Below, one piece after another: positions 1-7,890 of a DNA stretch of 44,490 nucleotides. Source of the DNA: an uncultured Clostridia bacterium (GTDB lineage: Bacteria > Bacillota > Clostridia > Christensenellales > Aristaeellaceae). How positions within the stretch are numbered: the first letter of the stretch is position 1; each line of letters begins with the position of its first letter. The translations under genes were made by a program, and so were the position numbers. The notes below the pieces were generated by a model. The model ran no database searches. It saw only the letters and a program-made list of their open reading frames with translations, and was not told the DNA's origin. The DNA lies in the NCBI GenBank assembly GCA_944362695.1, contig CALVTQ010000137.1, forward strand, positions 1 through 44,490, in the 5' to 3' direction.

Positions 1-127
1 GCCTAATTAGGCCGCGAAAGCGTATTCGCTATTGTCAGTTAATTTTAATTTCCCGATTTTAACGTGGCTCGGGGCCACGGCTCGCTTACCCGACCGCCCA
101 CAATCCCGTCGAAACCAGTACACCCCC
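1..127 (-). ncRNA. ssrA: tmRNA (ssrA), 5' part, cut by window edge
   Basis: Transfer-messenger RNA, which rescues stalled ribosomes together with SmpB. On the minus strand the RNA starts near position 127 with a run of five G, then UGUACUGGUUUCGACGGG, the typical tmRNA 5' end (tRNA-like arm followed by the UUCGAC block). The tag reading frame lies at 7-36: after AACU the resume codon appears to be GAC, encoding DNSEYAFAA and then UAA at 7-9. With the alanine carried by the RNA the tag would be ADNSEYAFAA, a normal C-terminal degradation tag. A short hairpin, GCCUAAUUAGGC, follows at the window edge. The downstream pseudoknots and 3' tRNA half lie outside the window. smpB is immediately upstream on the same strand, the usual order in Firmicutes. 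The resume codon is inferred from comparison with the B. subtilis layout. Confidence 0.93.
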
Positions 128-130
128 ATG

Positions 131-400
131 GGCAGTGCCCATACCCGCTTCCGACGATGCGGAGCAGGGGGCCGGTGCCGGTGTGCTCGCAGCTCGCGGC
201 TTTGCTTGAAGCCGGGGCCGCGAAGGGCTGTGCCTGCACCCATTTCCGACGCGAGTTTGCAGGTAGTCGCTGCTTGGTCACACGAGCGCGCGGCCTTTGC
301 GCATGCGATATGCGCGGCTTTGCGGCTCGATTGCCTCGCTTTGACAACCCGAAACCTTGCGGAATTTGGATGCGCACCAGCTTAGGATAACTGACATTGC
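131..400. repeat. Intergenic repeated element, two partial copies
   Basis: The 325-bp gap between smpB and ssrA holds no convincing gene. Plus-strand 131-159 (GGGCAGTGCCC, then ACCC, then TTCCGACG) resembles 225-251 (GGGCTGTGCC, then CACCC, then TTCCGACGC). The second copy continues into TGCTTGGTCACACGAG at 271-286 and GCACCAG near 374. The same blocks in the same order recur at 4710-4800, 4.4 kb away. A possible stem CCTGCA/TGCAGG (233-238 with 257-262) is kept in the other copy with a G-U pair. It may be a dispersed repeat or a structured RNA; the active strand is unclear. Confidence 0.55.
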
Positions 401-452
401 GTGTGTGCGGTGTGCCTTCTTATATATATGCGGAAGGCGGCGCATGTGCGGA

Positions 453-926
453 TCACTCTCCGCGGTTGCGGCTGCGCAGTGCGCGCTCGATCTCGCGCTT
501 GGCGTCGCGCTCGGCGATGGCGTCGCGCTTATCGTGCAGCTTCTTGCCCTTGCAAAGCCCCAGCTCCATCTTGAAGCGCCCGTCCTTGAGATAGACGGAC
601 AGCGGAATGAGCGAATAGCCCATCTTGCCCGCCTCCTGCGCGAGATGGCGGATCTGGCTCTTGTGGAGCAGCAGCTTCTTCTGGCGCAGCGGATCGGTGT
701 TGAAGATGTTGCCGTGGTCGTAGGGGCTGATGTGCATGCCGCAGACGAGCACCTCGCCGTCCTTGACGATGGCGAAGGACTCCTTGAGGTTCATGCGGCC
801 CTGGCGCATGCTCTTGACCTCGGTGCCCTTGAGCTCCATGCCGCACTCGATGCGCTCCTCGACAAAATAGTCGTGGAACGCCTTCTTGTTCTGCGCCATG
901 GTTTTGATGCCCTTTGCGCGCGCCAT
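453..926 (-). CDS. smpB: SsrA-binding protein SmpB
   Basis: 157-residue SmpB, the small OB-fold protein that carries tmRNA into the A site of stalled ribosomes. Family hallmarks are visible: [29 protein letters not shown] split over the first strands, the [10 protein letters not shown] block, the LLLHKSQI block, and the basic C-terminal tail ([11 protein letters not shown], then [14 protein letters not shown]) that enters the decoding site. Length is normal for the family (about 150-160). The start is the ATG at 926 because GGGAGGTG lies 6 nt upstream; the frame stays open further upstream without another good ribosome site. MAQNKK, ten codons in, is an alternative start. ssrA follows downstream on the same strand after a 325-bp gap with repeat sequence. 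Confidence 0.96.
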   Translation of the reverse strand: MARAKGIKTMAQNKKAFHDYFVEERIECGMELKGTEVKSMRQGRMNLKESFAIVKDGEVLVCGMHISPYDHGNIFNTDPLRQKKLLLHKSQIRHLAQEAGKMGYSLIPLSVYLKDGRFKMELGLCKGKKLHDKRDAIAERDAKREIERALRSRNRGE

Positions 927-962
927 GCCTGCACCTCCCCGCTCTGTGATCCTGCGATGTAC

Positions 963-992
963 AGTATAGCACAAAGCGGGGAGAAAATGCAA
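963..992 (-). promoter_or_regulatory. Candidate sigma-A promoter of smpB
   Basis: On the minus strand TTGCAT (987-992) is followed after 18 nt by TATACT (963-968), about 37 nt before the smpB start codon. The -10 box matches 5 of 6 consensus bases; the -35 box is weak. Confidence 0.55.
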
Positions 993-1008
993 GCGTGTGG
1001 TCAGGCGG

Positions 1009-2763
1009 TCAGCGCTTCATGGCGTGCTCGGCCAGCTCGGCGAAGCGGCGGGCTTCCGCGGCGACCGTCTCGCAGGCGTCGCGCCAGAACTCGGGGCTGC
1101 GCACGTCGATGCCGGCGGACGCGGCGATGTTCTCCACGCGGTCGCTGCCGAAGCGGGACAGCAGATCCTCGTACTGCGGCACGAAGGACTTGCCCTCCTT
1201 CTTGTAGCGGGCGTACAGGCCGTGCGCGAACAGGTTGCCGAACGCATACGGGAAGTTATAGAAGTGATGGCCGCAGTAATAGTAGTGGCTCTTGCAGGCC
1301 CACATGTACGGATGGCGCACCTCGGGGTCGAGGCCGTCGCCGTAGGTCTTGTCCTGCGCGTCGAGCATGGCGGCGTTCAGCTCGTCTACGGAGAGCGGGT
1401 GATCCGCCTGCGCCGCGACGACGGCCGTCTCGAACAGGTAGCGCGAGAAGATATCGACCATGGTCTGCGTGTTCTCCACGAGGTTCGCATCCAGCAGGCG
1501 CAGCTCCTCGGCCTCGGTCGCGCCTTCGGCCAGCACGCCCGCCAGCAGCACCTCGTTGAACGTGGACGCGGTCTCGGCCAGCGGCATCGGCGTCTCGATC
1601 ATCAGCAGCGGCTTGCGGCAGAGCATGCGGTTGTTGAAGGCGTGGCCCAGCTCGTGCGCCAGCGTGCTGACATCGGAGAGGCTGCCGCCGAAGTTGGTGA
1701 GGATGCGGCTGATGTCCATCTCATGGCAGCCGGAGCAGAACGCGCCGCCGGACTTGCCGTTGCGCGGATAGAAGTCGATCCAGCGGTTGTCAAACGCCTC
1801 GGCCATCATGGCGCCCATCGCCGGGCTGAAGTCGGTGAAGATTTTCACCAGCATGTCGCGGGCTTCCTCGACGGTGTAGGTCTTGGTGTCCTCGCCGACC
1901 GGGGCGAACAGATCGTAGAACGGCAGGCCGTTCTCGTGGCCCAGCAGCTTGGCCTTGGCCTTGAAATACTTGCGCAGATCGGGCAGCACCTCGGAAATCG
2001 CGCTGAACATGGCGTCGATGGTCGCGCGCTCCATGCGGGCCTCGTCGAGCGTCATGCTCAGGATGCCGTCGTAGCCGCGGAGCGCGGCGATGGTCTCGCC
2101 CTCGGCCTTGATGTTGTTCAGGCACGCGGCCATGGCGGTGTCGATCTTCTTGTAGCAGGCGAGCTCGGCCTCGTAAGCCTCGCGGCGCACGGCGGGGTCG
2201 GCGTCATAGGCCAGCGCGCGCACGGCGGAGAGCGGAATCTCCTCGCCGCGATAGTTGGCCGTCACGGTGGCGGTCAGCTTGTCGCGCAGCTGGGAGAACG
2301 CCTCGCCGCCGGAGAGCTGCATCTTGAGGATCGGGCCCTCGAGCTGCTCGGGGAGCTTGTGCTTGGCGCTGTCCTTCATCTCACGCAGGGCGAAGGCGTT
2401 CTTCTTGAGCACTTCGCTGCTGTCGATGATCGCGTCGAGGTTGTCGAGCTTGGCGACGGAGCGGGTCAGTGTGCTCATCGCCATGCCGAATGCCACGCTC
2501 GCGCGCATGAGCTGGGGCAGGGCGGCGTTGGCCTTCGCGTCGTCGGCGTCGGCGGAGAGGTGAAGCTGGATCATCTGGCCCAGACGGTCGATCGGCAGCG
2601 CCTCGATGAGCGCGATGACGTGCTCAAGGCTCGCGGCATCGCACACGGCGGCGGCAGCCTTCGTCAGCTCATCGGCCTTCGCGGGCAGGGAGGCGAGATC
2701 GGCCTTGAATTTCGGGTCGTCAAAGCTCTCGTAGAATACGGTCAAATCCCATGTGGTGTTCAT
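1009..2763 (-). CDS. pepF: M3 family oligoendopeptidase (PepF type)
   Basis: 584-residue zinc metallopeptidase of family M3, expected to cut short peptides in the cytoplasm. The zinc site HELGH is at residues 370-374 (His370, Glu371, His374) within [15 protein letters not shown]. The downstream third zinc-ligand region ([11 protein letters not shown]) is also present, as in PepF. There is no signal peptide. Length fits the 560-600 residues of this clade. The start is the ATG at 2763, preceded by GGAGGA 5 nt upstream; the frame continues upstream through the promoter and is not used. The gene is transcribed divergently from the phosphohexomutase across a 214-bp region. A role in recycling imported peptides is plausible given the opp system in this window, but that link is inference. 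Confidence 0.93.
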   Translation of the reverse strand: MNTTWDLTVFYESFDDPKFKADLASLPAKADELTKAAAAVCDAASLEHVIALIEALPIDRLGQMIQLHLSADADDAKANAALPQLMRASVAFGMAMSTLTRSVAKLDNLDAIIDSSEVLKKNAFALREMKDSAKHKLPEQLEGPILKMQLSGGEAFSQLRDKLTATVTANYRGEEIPLSAVRALAYDADPAVRREAYEAELACYKKIDTAMAACLNNIKAEGETIAALRGYDGILSMTLDEARMERATIDAMFSAISEVLPDLRKYFKAKAKLLGHENGLPFYDLFAPVGEDTKTYTVEEARDMLVKIFTDFSPAMGAMMAEAFDNRWIDFYPRNGKSGGAFCSGCHEMDISRILTNFGGSLSDVSTLAHELGHAFNNRMLCRKPLLMIETPMPLAETASTFNEVLLAGVLAEGATEAEELRLLDANLVENTQTMVDIFSRYLFETAVVAAQADHPLSVDELNAAMLDAQDKTYGDGLDPEVRHPYMWACKSHYYYCGHHFYNFPYAFGNLFAHGLYARYKKEGKSFVPQYEDLLSRFGSDRVENIAASAGIDVRSPEFWRDACETVAAEARRFAELAEHAMKR

Positions 2764-2794
2764 AGGCTCCTCCTTGTCAATCTTTGGTCTACAT

Positions 2795-2823
2795 ATTATA
2801 ATGCAAACCGGGCCGATGCGCAA
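2795..2823 (-). promoter_or_regulatory. Candidate promoter of the M3 peptidase gene
   Basis: Minus strand TTGCGC (2818-2823), 17 nt, then TATAAT (2795-2800). The -10 box sits inside the 16-nt sequence CGGTTTGCATTATAAT (2810 down to 2795), which recurs on the other strand at 2907-2922. Confidence 0.6.
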
Positions 2824-2893
2824 GAGACAATAATACACGACGGAAAAAGGACGTAAAAAAACCAAAAAGGCAAAAAATTAACCCATATCCCTC

Positions 2894-2922
2894 TTTCAAA
2901 ATGGTGCGGTTTGCATTATAAT
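2894..2922 (+). promoter_or_regulatory. Candidate promoter of the phosphohexomutase gene
   Basis: TTTCAA (2894-2899), 17 nt, TATAAT (2917-2922). The -10 box is perfect and the -35 is weak. Downstream, 2931-2950 forms a hairpin or palindrome (ACACACT, loop TGTCAC, AGTGTGT) close to the expected transcript start, which could be an operator or a 5' stabilising stem. Confidence 0.6.
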
Positions 2923-2977
2923 TGAAAAAAACACACTTGTCACAGTGTGTGAATCTCAGGATGGAGGAATGATGACC

Positions 2978-4702
2978 ATGACATATCGTGAGGCTTACGA
3001 GTCCTGGCTGCGCGACTTCGCGGACGATCAGGCGACGGTTGAGGAGCTCAAGGCGCTCGAGGGCAACGAGAAGGAGATCGAGGATCGCTTCTACACCGAG
3101 CTGTCCTTCGGCACGGCGGGCATGCGCGGCGTGCTCGGCGCGGGCACCAACCGCATGAACCTGTACAACGTGCGCAGGGCGACCAAGGGCTTTGCCGACT
3201 ACATCAACAGCCAGGACCCGGCGTATCGCGAGCGCGGCGTGGTCATCGCGTATGACTCCCGCCGCATGAGCCCGGAGTTTGCCAAGGCCAGCGCGCTCGT
3301 GCTGTGCAACGAGGGCATCAAGACCTATCTGTTTGACGAGCTGCGCCCGGTGCCGGTGCTCTCCTACGCCGTGCGCCATCTGCACGCCATCGCCGGCATC
3401 GTCATCACCGCGAGCCACAACCCGCCGCAGTACAACGGCTACAAGGTCTACTGGGAGGACGGCGCGCAGATGCCGCCGGAGTACGCCGACCAGGTGCTCG
3501 CCAAGATCCGCGCCAACCGCTATCAGGACGCGGTCGAGATGGACGAGGCGAAGGCGCTCGAGTCCGGTCTCCTCAAGATCATCGGCAAGGCTGAGGTTGA
3601 TGACGACTATATCGCCGATGTCAAGACCCTGTCCGTGCAGCCGGAGCTGATGCAGACGGCGGGCAAGGAGCTCAAGATCGTCTACACGCCGCTCCACGGC
3701 TCGGGCAACAAGCCGGTTCGCCGCATCCTCAAGGAGATCGGCATTGAGAACGTCTACATCGTCAAGGAGCAGGAGCTCCCCGACCCGAACTTCTCCACCA
3801 TCAAGGTCCCGAACCCGGAGGACCCGGCGGCGTTCGCGATGGCGATGAAGCTGGCCGACGAGGTCGGCGCGGACTGCATCTTCGGCACCGATCCGGACTG
3901 CGACCGCGTGGGCATCGCCGTCAAGGATGACGAGGGCAAGTACTACCTGATGACGGGCAACCAGATCGGCTGCACGCTGCTGTACTACATCCTCAAGAGC
4001 CGCGAGTCCCTTGGCACCATCCCGGCGGACGGCGCGGTCGTCAAGTCCGTCGTCTCCACCGAGCTGGCGCGCAAGATCGCCAAGAGCTTCGGCCTCGTCT
4101 GCTTTGACACGCTGACGGGCTTCAAGTGGATCGCCGAGAAGATTCAGCAGTTCCAGGACAAGGGCGACCGCACGTTCGTCTTCGGCTTCGAGGAGAGCTA
4201 CGGCTTCCTGTCCAGCACGTTCGTGCGCGACAAGGACGGCGTCAACGCCTCGCTGCTCATCGCCGAGGCCGCCGCGTGGGCCAAGACGCAGGGCAAGACG
4301 CTCTACGACATCCTGCAGGAGATCTACAAGACCTACGGCTACTACGTCGAGAAGGTCGTGTCCGTGACGCTGCCGGGCAAGGACGGCGTCGCCAAGATGC
4401 AGAGCATCATGAAGGGCCTGCGCGCCGACGCGCCCAAGACGCTGGCGGGCAAGAAGGTGCTGGCCGTGCGCGACTACCTCGCCGGCACGCGCACCGACTG
4501 CGACGGCAACGTGACGCCCGCGGGCCTGCCCAAGAGCGACGTGCTCTACTTCGAGCTGGAGGGCGACGCGTGGGTCTGCATCCGTCCGTCCGGCACGGAG
4601 CCCAAGATCAAGCTCTACGTCAACACGAACGCGCCGGAGCAGGCCGCTTCCGCCGCGGAGAACGCCGAGCTGGTCGAGGCGTGCAAGGCGCTCATGCAGT
4701 AA
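2978..4702 (+). CDS. pgcA: Phosphoglucomutase/phosphomannomutase (phosphohexomutase)
   Basis: 574-residue alpha-D-phosphohexomutase that interconverts hexose-1- and hexose-6-phosphates in the cytoplasm. Domain order is standard: FGTAGMRG near residue 35-45; the phosphoserine loop TASHNPPQYNGYK with Ser146; the metal loop DPDCDRVG; the sugar-binding EESYGF region; and the C-terminal phosphate loop RPSGTEPKIK. Length matches PgcA-type enzymes (about 575-580). ATG codons at 2969, 2972 and 2978 all follow GGAGGA (2963-2968); 2978 has the best spacing (9 nt) and gives MTYREAYESW. It links glucose-6-phosphate made by the nearby glucokinase to glucose-1-phosphate for cell-wall sugars; that pathway link is inferred from family function. 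Confidence 0.94.
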   Translation: MTYREAYESWLRDFADDQATVEELKALEGNEKEIEDRFYTELSFGTAGMRGVLGAGTNRMNLYNVRRATKGFADYINSQDPAYRERGVVIAYDSRRMSPEFAKASALVLCNEGIKTYLFDELRPVPVLSYAVRHLHAIAGIVITASHNPPQYNGYKVYWEDGAQMPPEYADQVLAKIRANRYQDAVEMDEAKALESGLLKIIGKAEVDDDYIADVKTLSVQPELMQTAGKELKIVYTPLHGSGNKPVRRILKEIGIENVYIVKEQELPDPNFSTIKVPNPEDPAAFAMAMKLADEVGADCIFGTDPDCDRVGIAVKDDEGKYYLMTGNQIGCTLLYYILKSRESLGTIPADGAVVKSVVSTELARKIAKSFGLVCFDTLTGFKWIAEKIQQFQDKGDRTFVFGFEESYGFLSSTFVRDKDGVNASLLIAEAAAWAKTQGKTLYDILQEIYKTYGYYVEKVVSVTLPGKDGVAKMQSIMKGLRADAPKTLAGKKVLAVRDYLAGTRTDCDGNVTPAGLPKSDVLYFELEGDAWVCIRPSGTEPKIKLYVNTNAPEQAASAAENAELVEACKALMQ

Positions 4703-4709
4703 GCAGGAA

Positions 4710-4815
4710 GGGCCTGCACCCACATCCGACGCAGCTCTATGCGGTGTGATGCTTGGTCACACGAGGGCGATGCTTTGGCGGAAGTGAAGGGCCGCACCAA
4801 CCGAATATGACACAC
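4710..4815. repeat. Second copy of the intergenic repeated element
   Basis: The gap between the mutase and HAD genes contains GCCTGCACCCA, TCCGACGC, TGCTTGGTCACACGAG (about 4751-4766) and GCACCAA in the same order as the element near ssrA (225-380). The 16-nt block is identical. Here GTGTGA and TCACAC flank TGCTTGG and can form a 6-bp hairpin. Confidence 0.6.
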
Positions 4816-4817
4816 AG

Positions 4818-4853
4818 GAGGCCGTTTTCCCAAGGCAGGGAGGGCGGCCTCTT
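4818..4853 (+). terminator. Strong hairpin after the repeat, possible terminator
   Basis: GAGGCCGTTTTCCC (4818-4831) pairs with GGGAGGGCGGCCTC (4838-4851), 14 pairs with three G-U, loop AAGGCA. Only two T follow, so termination would be weak; it may also cap the repeated element. Confidence 0.5.
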
Positions 4854-4867
4854 GCGCGCGGGCAAAC

Positions 4868-4896
4868 TTGCGGCGGCCAGCGCATTGTGATACAAT
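4868..4896 (+). promoter_or_regulatory. Candidate promoter of the HAD gene
   Basis: TTGCGG (4868-4873), 17 nt, TACAAT (4891-4896), 36 nt before the start codon at 4932. The -10 box matches 5 of 6. Confidence 0.55.
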
Positions 4897-4931
4897 ATAG
4901 AAAATATACGCCATCAAATCGGAGGACGACC

Positions 4932-5576
4932 ATGAGCGATATGCTGCGTTTTGATCTGGAATATGAGACGATGCCCTGGCATAAAGTGGATGCGGTGGTG
5001 TTCGATATCGGCAATGTGCTGATCCGGTTCGCGCCGGACGACTTCATCGAGCAGCTGTTTCCCGGCGACGCACAGAAGCAGAAGGACATGCTGGAGCGCG
5101 TGTTTTGGGGACCGTATTGGCCGTGCTTTGACCGCGGGACGATGGGGTATGACGAGGCGGCGGTGAAGCTGGCGCAGGAGTTCGGCGGCGACGTCGCGGA
5201 CTATCTGCACGCGCTGCGCGGATGGATCGAGCTGAAGACGCCGATTGACGAGGGCTGGCGCGCCGTGGCCCGGTGCCGTCGTGCGGGCAAGCGGCTGTAT
5301 CTGCTGTCGAATTACCCGGAGGAGGGGTATGTCCGGCTGCGGGAGAAGTTCGCGGACCGGTTCGACGTGTTCGACGGCGGGGTGATCTCCTGCCGCGTGC
5401 ATCAGGTGAAGCCGGAGCGGGCGATCTATGAGACGCTGATAGAGACGTGCGGGCTCGAGCCGGGGCGCGCGCTGTTCATCGACGATACGCCCAGGAATGT
5501 GCAGGGCGCGATGGATTGCGGGATTCATGGATTTTTGATGGATGAAAAAGGGAAGATGGATCGTTTCTTTATATAA
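4932..5576 (+). CDS. HAD-superfamily phosphatase (YihX-like)
   Basis: 214-residue cytoplasmic hydrolase of the haloacid dehalogenase superfamily. Motif I is VVFDIGNVLI with nucleophile Asp25; in place of the usual second Asp there is Gly27, the form seen in YihX-type sugar-phosphate phosphatases. Motif II is the Ser-Asn of LLSNYPEEG, motif III the Lys of QVKPERAIYE, and motif IV the paired Asp of FIDDTPRN. An alpha-helical cap lies between motifs I and II. Start ATG at 4932 follows GGAGGA with 5 nt spacing. YihX of E. coli acts on alpha-glucose-1-phosphate, and this gene lies beside a phosphoglucomutase, so a sugar-phosphate substrate is plausible but unproven. Confidence 0.88.
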   Translation: MSDMLRFDLEYETMPWHKVDAVVFDIGNVLIRFAPDDFIEQLFPGDAQKQKDMLERVFWGPYWPCFDRGTMGYDEAAVKLAQEFGGDVADYLHALRGWIELKTPIDEGWRAVARCRRAGKRLYLLSNYPEEGYVRLREKFADRFDVFDGGVISCRVHQVKPERAIYETLIETCGLEPGRALFIDDTPRNVQGAMDCGIHGFLMDEKGKMDRFFI

Positions 5577-5611
5577 GAAAAGCAGGGGAAGAGGCGCGAA
5601 GCGAAGAAGGG

Positions 5612-5715
5612 TAAAGGGGACCGGAGCCTGCCGCCGCCAGTGGCGGATGAAGGCAGGCGGAGCGTCGGGAACCTTAACGAGCGACCGCAGGGCGCGACTA
5701 TAAGGTTCCCCGGAT
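5612..5715. repeat. Structured intergenic sequence with nested inverted repeats
   Basis: The 307-bp gap after the HAD gene has no gene. It holds CCTGCC/GGCAGG (5627-5632 with 5652-5657) enclosing CCGCC-AGT-GGCGG (5634-5646), followed by a perfect 10-bp arm pair GGGAACCTTA/TAAGGTTCCC (5667-5676 with 5701-5710) with a 24-nt GC-rich interior. This looks like a mobile palindromic repeat or a structured RNA; no family was recognised. Confidence 0.6.
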
Positions 5716-5720
5716 CAGAG

Positions 5721-5775
5721 CCCAGCGTAACCCTAATACATAAAAATGTAGTCAGGGAGCGCAGCGTTACCTGAC
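5721..5775 (-). repeat. Dispersed palindromic repeat, copy 1
   Basis: Read on the minus strand: GTCAGG...CGCTGCGCT...CCTGACTACATTT...GGGTTACGCTGGG. The same order of blocks occurs on the plus strand at 35951-36017. The first stem is GTCAGG/CCTGAC here and AGTCAAG/CTTGACT there, so the pairing is kept while bases change. Confidence 0.65.
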
Positions 5776-5883
5776 GGGTTCAGAGCGCAAAAGCCGCATC
5801 AAGCGTAACCCCCGTCCCCCGTCCCCCGCATCCTCCCAATTCCCCAAAACATCACCACCCCATCCGATCAAGGAGGCAGCATC

Positions 5884-6816
5884 ATGAAGACAAAACGGCT
5901 GGCCGCGCTGCTGACGGCGGCGATTCTGATGACCGCATGCGCGCGGGCCGAGAGCGCGCCCGCTGTGTTCATGCCCGGCGACGAGATCACGCCGTCGCCC
6001 GCGCCGACCGCAACGCCCACGCCCGAACCGACGCCCACGCCCACGAGCACGCCGGAGGCGACCGCGGTGCCGGAGCATGCCACGCTCGGCGAGCGCATCC
6101 TCTGGAAGGGCATGGAGGGCGAGGACGTGCGCCAATTGCAGGAGCGGCTCATCGAGCTGGGGTATCTGACCGGCAAGGCCGATGGCATATTCGGCAAGAT
6201 GACCAACAAGGCCGTGTACGCCTTCCAGAGAAAGCATAAGCTTGAGAAGATCGACGGCAAGGTCGGCAAGGAGACGCTCGCGCGCATGTTCGCCGAGGAC
6301 GTCATCGCCATCCCGACGCCCACGCCGACCCCGACGCCCACGCCCACGCCGACCCCGACGCCTTCGCCGACGCCCGTGCCGACGCCCGCGCCGACGGCCA
6401 CGCCCGACGCGGCAAACGCGCCGTTTGATATGCAGGCGCAGACGTTCTCCATCGGCGGCAGGGAGGTCGCGCTTGTGACCGGCAGCGACAGGGGCAGCAC
6501 GCTCTATCCGCTCTGCGGCATCATGACGCATCTGGGCTATACCGCCGCATACGAGGACGGCAGCTGGACGCTCACGCTCGACCTCGAGGGAGACGGCGAC
6601 GTCGAGGAGCAGATTGCGCTGATGACCGGCGGAGAGACCGGCCTTTGCGAGAACGCCATGGGCGCGCTGGGCGACGTGCTGTTCCTCGCGGACGACACGA
6701 GCCGCGTCTATGCCTACGCGGACGAGGCGTATCTGACGGAGGCCGCGCTCGCGCAGCTCGGCGTGCAGATCGGGCTCAACGGCAGCGTGATATACGTCAC
6801 CGACACCGCACAGTGA
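5884..6816 (+). CDS. Secreted peptidoglycan-binding lipoprotein with TP-rich linkers
   Basis: 310-residue exported protein. The N-terminus has a basic start, a hydrophobic core and MTAC at residues 17-20, a usable lipobox, so it is probably a lipoprotein. A Thr/Pro-rich linker (about 40-58) leads to a PG_binding_1 domain (about 65-135: WKGMEGEDVRQLQERLIELGYL, continuing GKADGIFGKMTNKAVYAFQ). A second, longer linker of TP repeats (about 141-175) leads to a C-terminal domain of ~130 residues that resembles the small beta-rich stalk or copper amine oxidase N-terminal fold (FSIGGREVAL, then LCGIMTHLGY). That last assignment is tentative. No catalytic motif is visible, so it most likely anchors to or senses the wall. 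Start ATG 5884 follows GGAGG with 7 nt spacing. The TP linkers are coded by near-repeats of ACGCCCACGCCG, prone to length change. Confidence 0.82.
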   Translation: MKTKRLAALLTAAILMTACARAESAPAVFMPGDEITPSPAPTATPTPEPTPTPTSTPEATAVPEHATLGERILWKGMEGEDVRQLQERLIELGYLTGKADGIFGKMTNKAVYAFQRKHKLEKIDGKVGKETLARMFAEDVIAIPTPTPTPTPTPTPTPTPSPTPVPTPAPTATPDAANAPFDMQAQTFSIGGREVALVTGSDRGSTLYPLCGIMTHLGYTAAYEDGSWTLTLDLEGDGDVEEQIALMTGGETGLCENAMGALGDVLFLADDTSRVYAYADEAYLTEAALAQLGVQIGLNGSVIYVTDTAQ

Positions 6817-6913
6817 GCAAAAAACCGCACATTTGCATGGGTTTGACGCAAAATTAGTGAAGTTTTTGACGAAGAAATGCCGCCGCACTATGGCGCTTGT
6901 GCGCCGTATGCTG

Positions 6914-6919
6914 TATAAT
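6914..6919 (+). promoter_or_regulatory. Candidate -10 box ahead of hprK
   Basis: TATAAT at 6914-6919, 39 nt before the hprK start; no good -35 at 16-18 nt. TTGACG occurs twice upstream (6843-6848 and 6866-6871, 23 nt apart), which might be a binding site rather than -35 boxes. Confidence 0.4.
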
Positions 6920-6957
6920 AAGGAGGATGAAACGACGCACGCAGGAGGCGGTCAGCG

Positions 6958-7890
6958 ATGATCATACCCGAGCAATTCGCAAAGGCACTGGGGCTTGAGA
7001 CGATCAACCCCGCGCCGCCGGGCAGCATGCCCATCCCGGAGGCCGACCTCTGCCGCCCGGGATTGCAGTTCGCCGGGTACTTTGACGTGTTCGCCAACGA
7101 GCGCCCGCAGGTCATCGGCAAGACCGAGATGGCGTTTCTCAACGGCCTGCCCGAAGACGTGCGCCGCGAGCGGCTGGAGCGCTATTTCTCCTATCGCATG
7201 CCCTGCATCGTCATCGCGCGCGGCATGAGCTGCCCGCCCGCGCTTTTGCATCAGGCGCAGGTGCACGGCGTCCCGGTCTACGGCACGCAGGAGGAGACGA
7301 GCGTCTTCACATCCAGCGCCATCCGCTATCTGTCCGACGCGCTCGCCCCGCGGCAGACCTGCCACGGCGTGCTGGTCGACGTGTTCGGCGTGGGCGTGCT
7401 CATCACGGGCGAGAGCGGCATCGGCAAGAGCGAATGTGCGCTCGAGCTCATCAAGCGCGGCCATCAGCTCGTCGCCGACGACGTGGTCGATATCGCGCGC
7501 GTGGGGCATGAGCTGCGCGGCGAGGCCCCGGAGATCGTGCGCGATTTCATGGAGCTGCGCGGCATCGGCATCGTGGATATCAAGTCGATTTTCGGCATCG
7601 GCGCCATCGAGCGCAGGAAGACGATCAGCATCGTCATCCACCTCGCGATTTGGGACGCCAAGCACGATTACGACAGGCTCGGCTCGTCGGAGAAGACGAC
7701 CGACATCCTCGGCGTGCAGCTGCCCATGATCGACCTGCCCGTGCGCTCGGGCCGCAATCTCGCGATCATCGTGGAAATCGCCGCGCGCAACTGGCGCCTG
7801 AAGGTCGAGGGCTACAACGCCGCGCGCGAGCTTGACAGGCGGCTTATGCGCCAATATAAGCTCGATATGCAGGAAAAAATCGAAGGATAG
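6958..7890 (+). CDS. hprK: HPr kinase/phosphorylase
   Basis: 310-residue bifunctional enzyme that phosphorylates HPr on a serine (position 46 in the B. subtilis protein) when glycolytic intermediates are high and removes it when phosphate is high; the master switch of CcpA-type carbon catabolite control. The N-terminal domain spans about 1-130. The conserved HGVLVDVFG precedes the P-loop GESGIGKS at 151-158 (Lys157), and the family signature ELRGIGIVDIKSIFGIGAI follows near 197-218. Length is normal. Start ATG 6958 follows AGGAGG with about 9 nt spacing. The ROK glucokinase follows 72 bp downstream on the same strand, so both may be cotranscribed. Its presence means the sugar locus at 16-36 kb may be under CcpA/HPr(Ser-P) control. 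Confidence 0.96.
   Translation: MIIPEQFAKALGLETINPAPPGSMPIPEADLCRPGLQFAGYFDVFANERPQVIGKTEMAFLNGLPEDVRRERLERYFSYRMPCIVIARGMSCPPALLHQAQVHGVPVYGTQEETSVFTSSAIRYLSDALAPRQTCHGVLVDVFGVGVLITGESGIGKSECALELIKRGHQLVADDVVDIARVGHELRGEAPEIVRDFMELRGIGIVDIKSIFGIGAIERRKTISIVIHLAIWDAKHDYDRLGSSEKTTDILGVQLPMIDLPVRSGRNLAIIVEIAARNWRLKVEGYNAARELDRRLMRQYKLDMQEKIEG

Larger units (their letters stand above)
2795..2922. repeat. 16-nt inverted repeat over both divergent -10 boxes
   Basis: CGGTTTGCATTATAAT occurs exactly at 2907-2922 (plus) and at 2810-2795 (minus), so the two copies face outward from a ~96-bp centre. Each contains the TATAAT of one of the divergent genes (M3 peptidase and phosphohexomutase). Identity extends 10 nt beyond the -10 hexamer. 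Confidence 0.8.

Noticed and set aside
64..390. Plus-strand open frames in the smpB-ssrA gap
   Set aside because: They run through the tmRNA and the repeated element, have Arg/Pro/Cys-rich random composition and no ribosome site.
6923..6994. A 23-codon leader ORF overlapping the start of hprK (ATG directly after AAGGAGG)
   Set aside because: Spacing between the ribosome site and ATG is zero, and no regulatory peptide feature such as a run of rare or repeated codons is seen.
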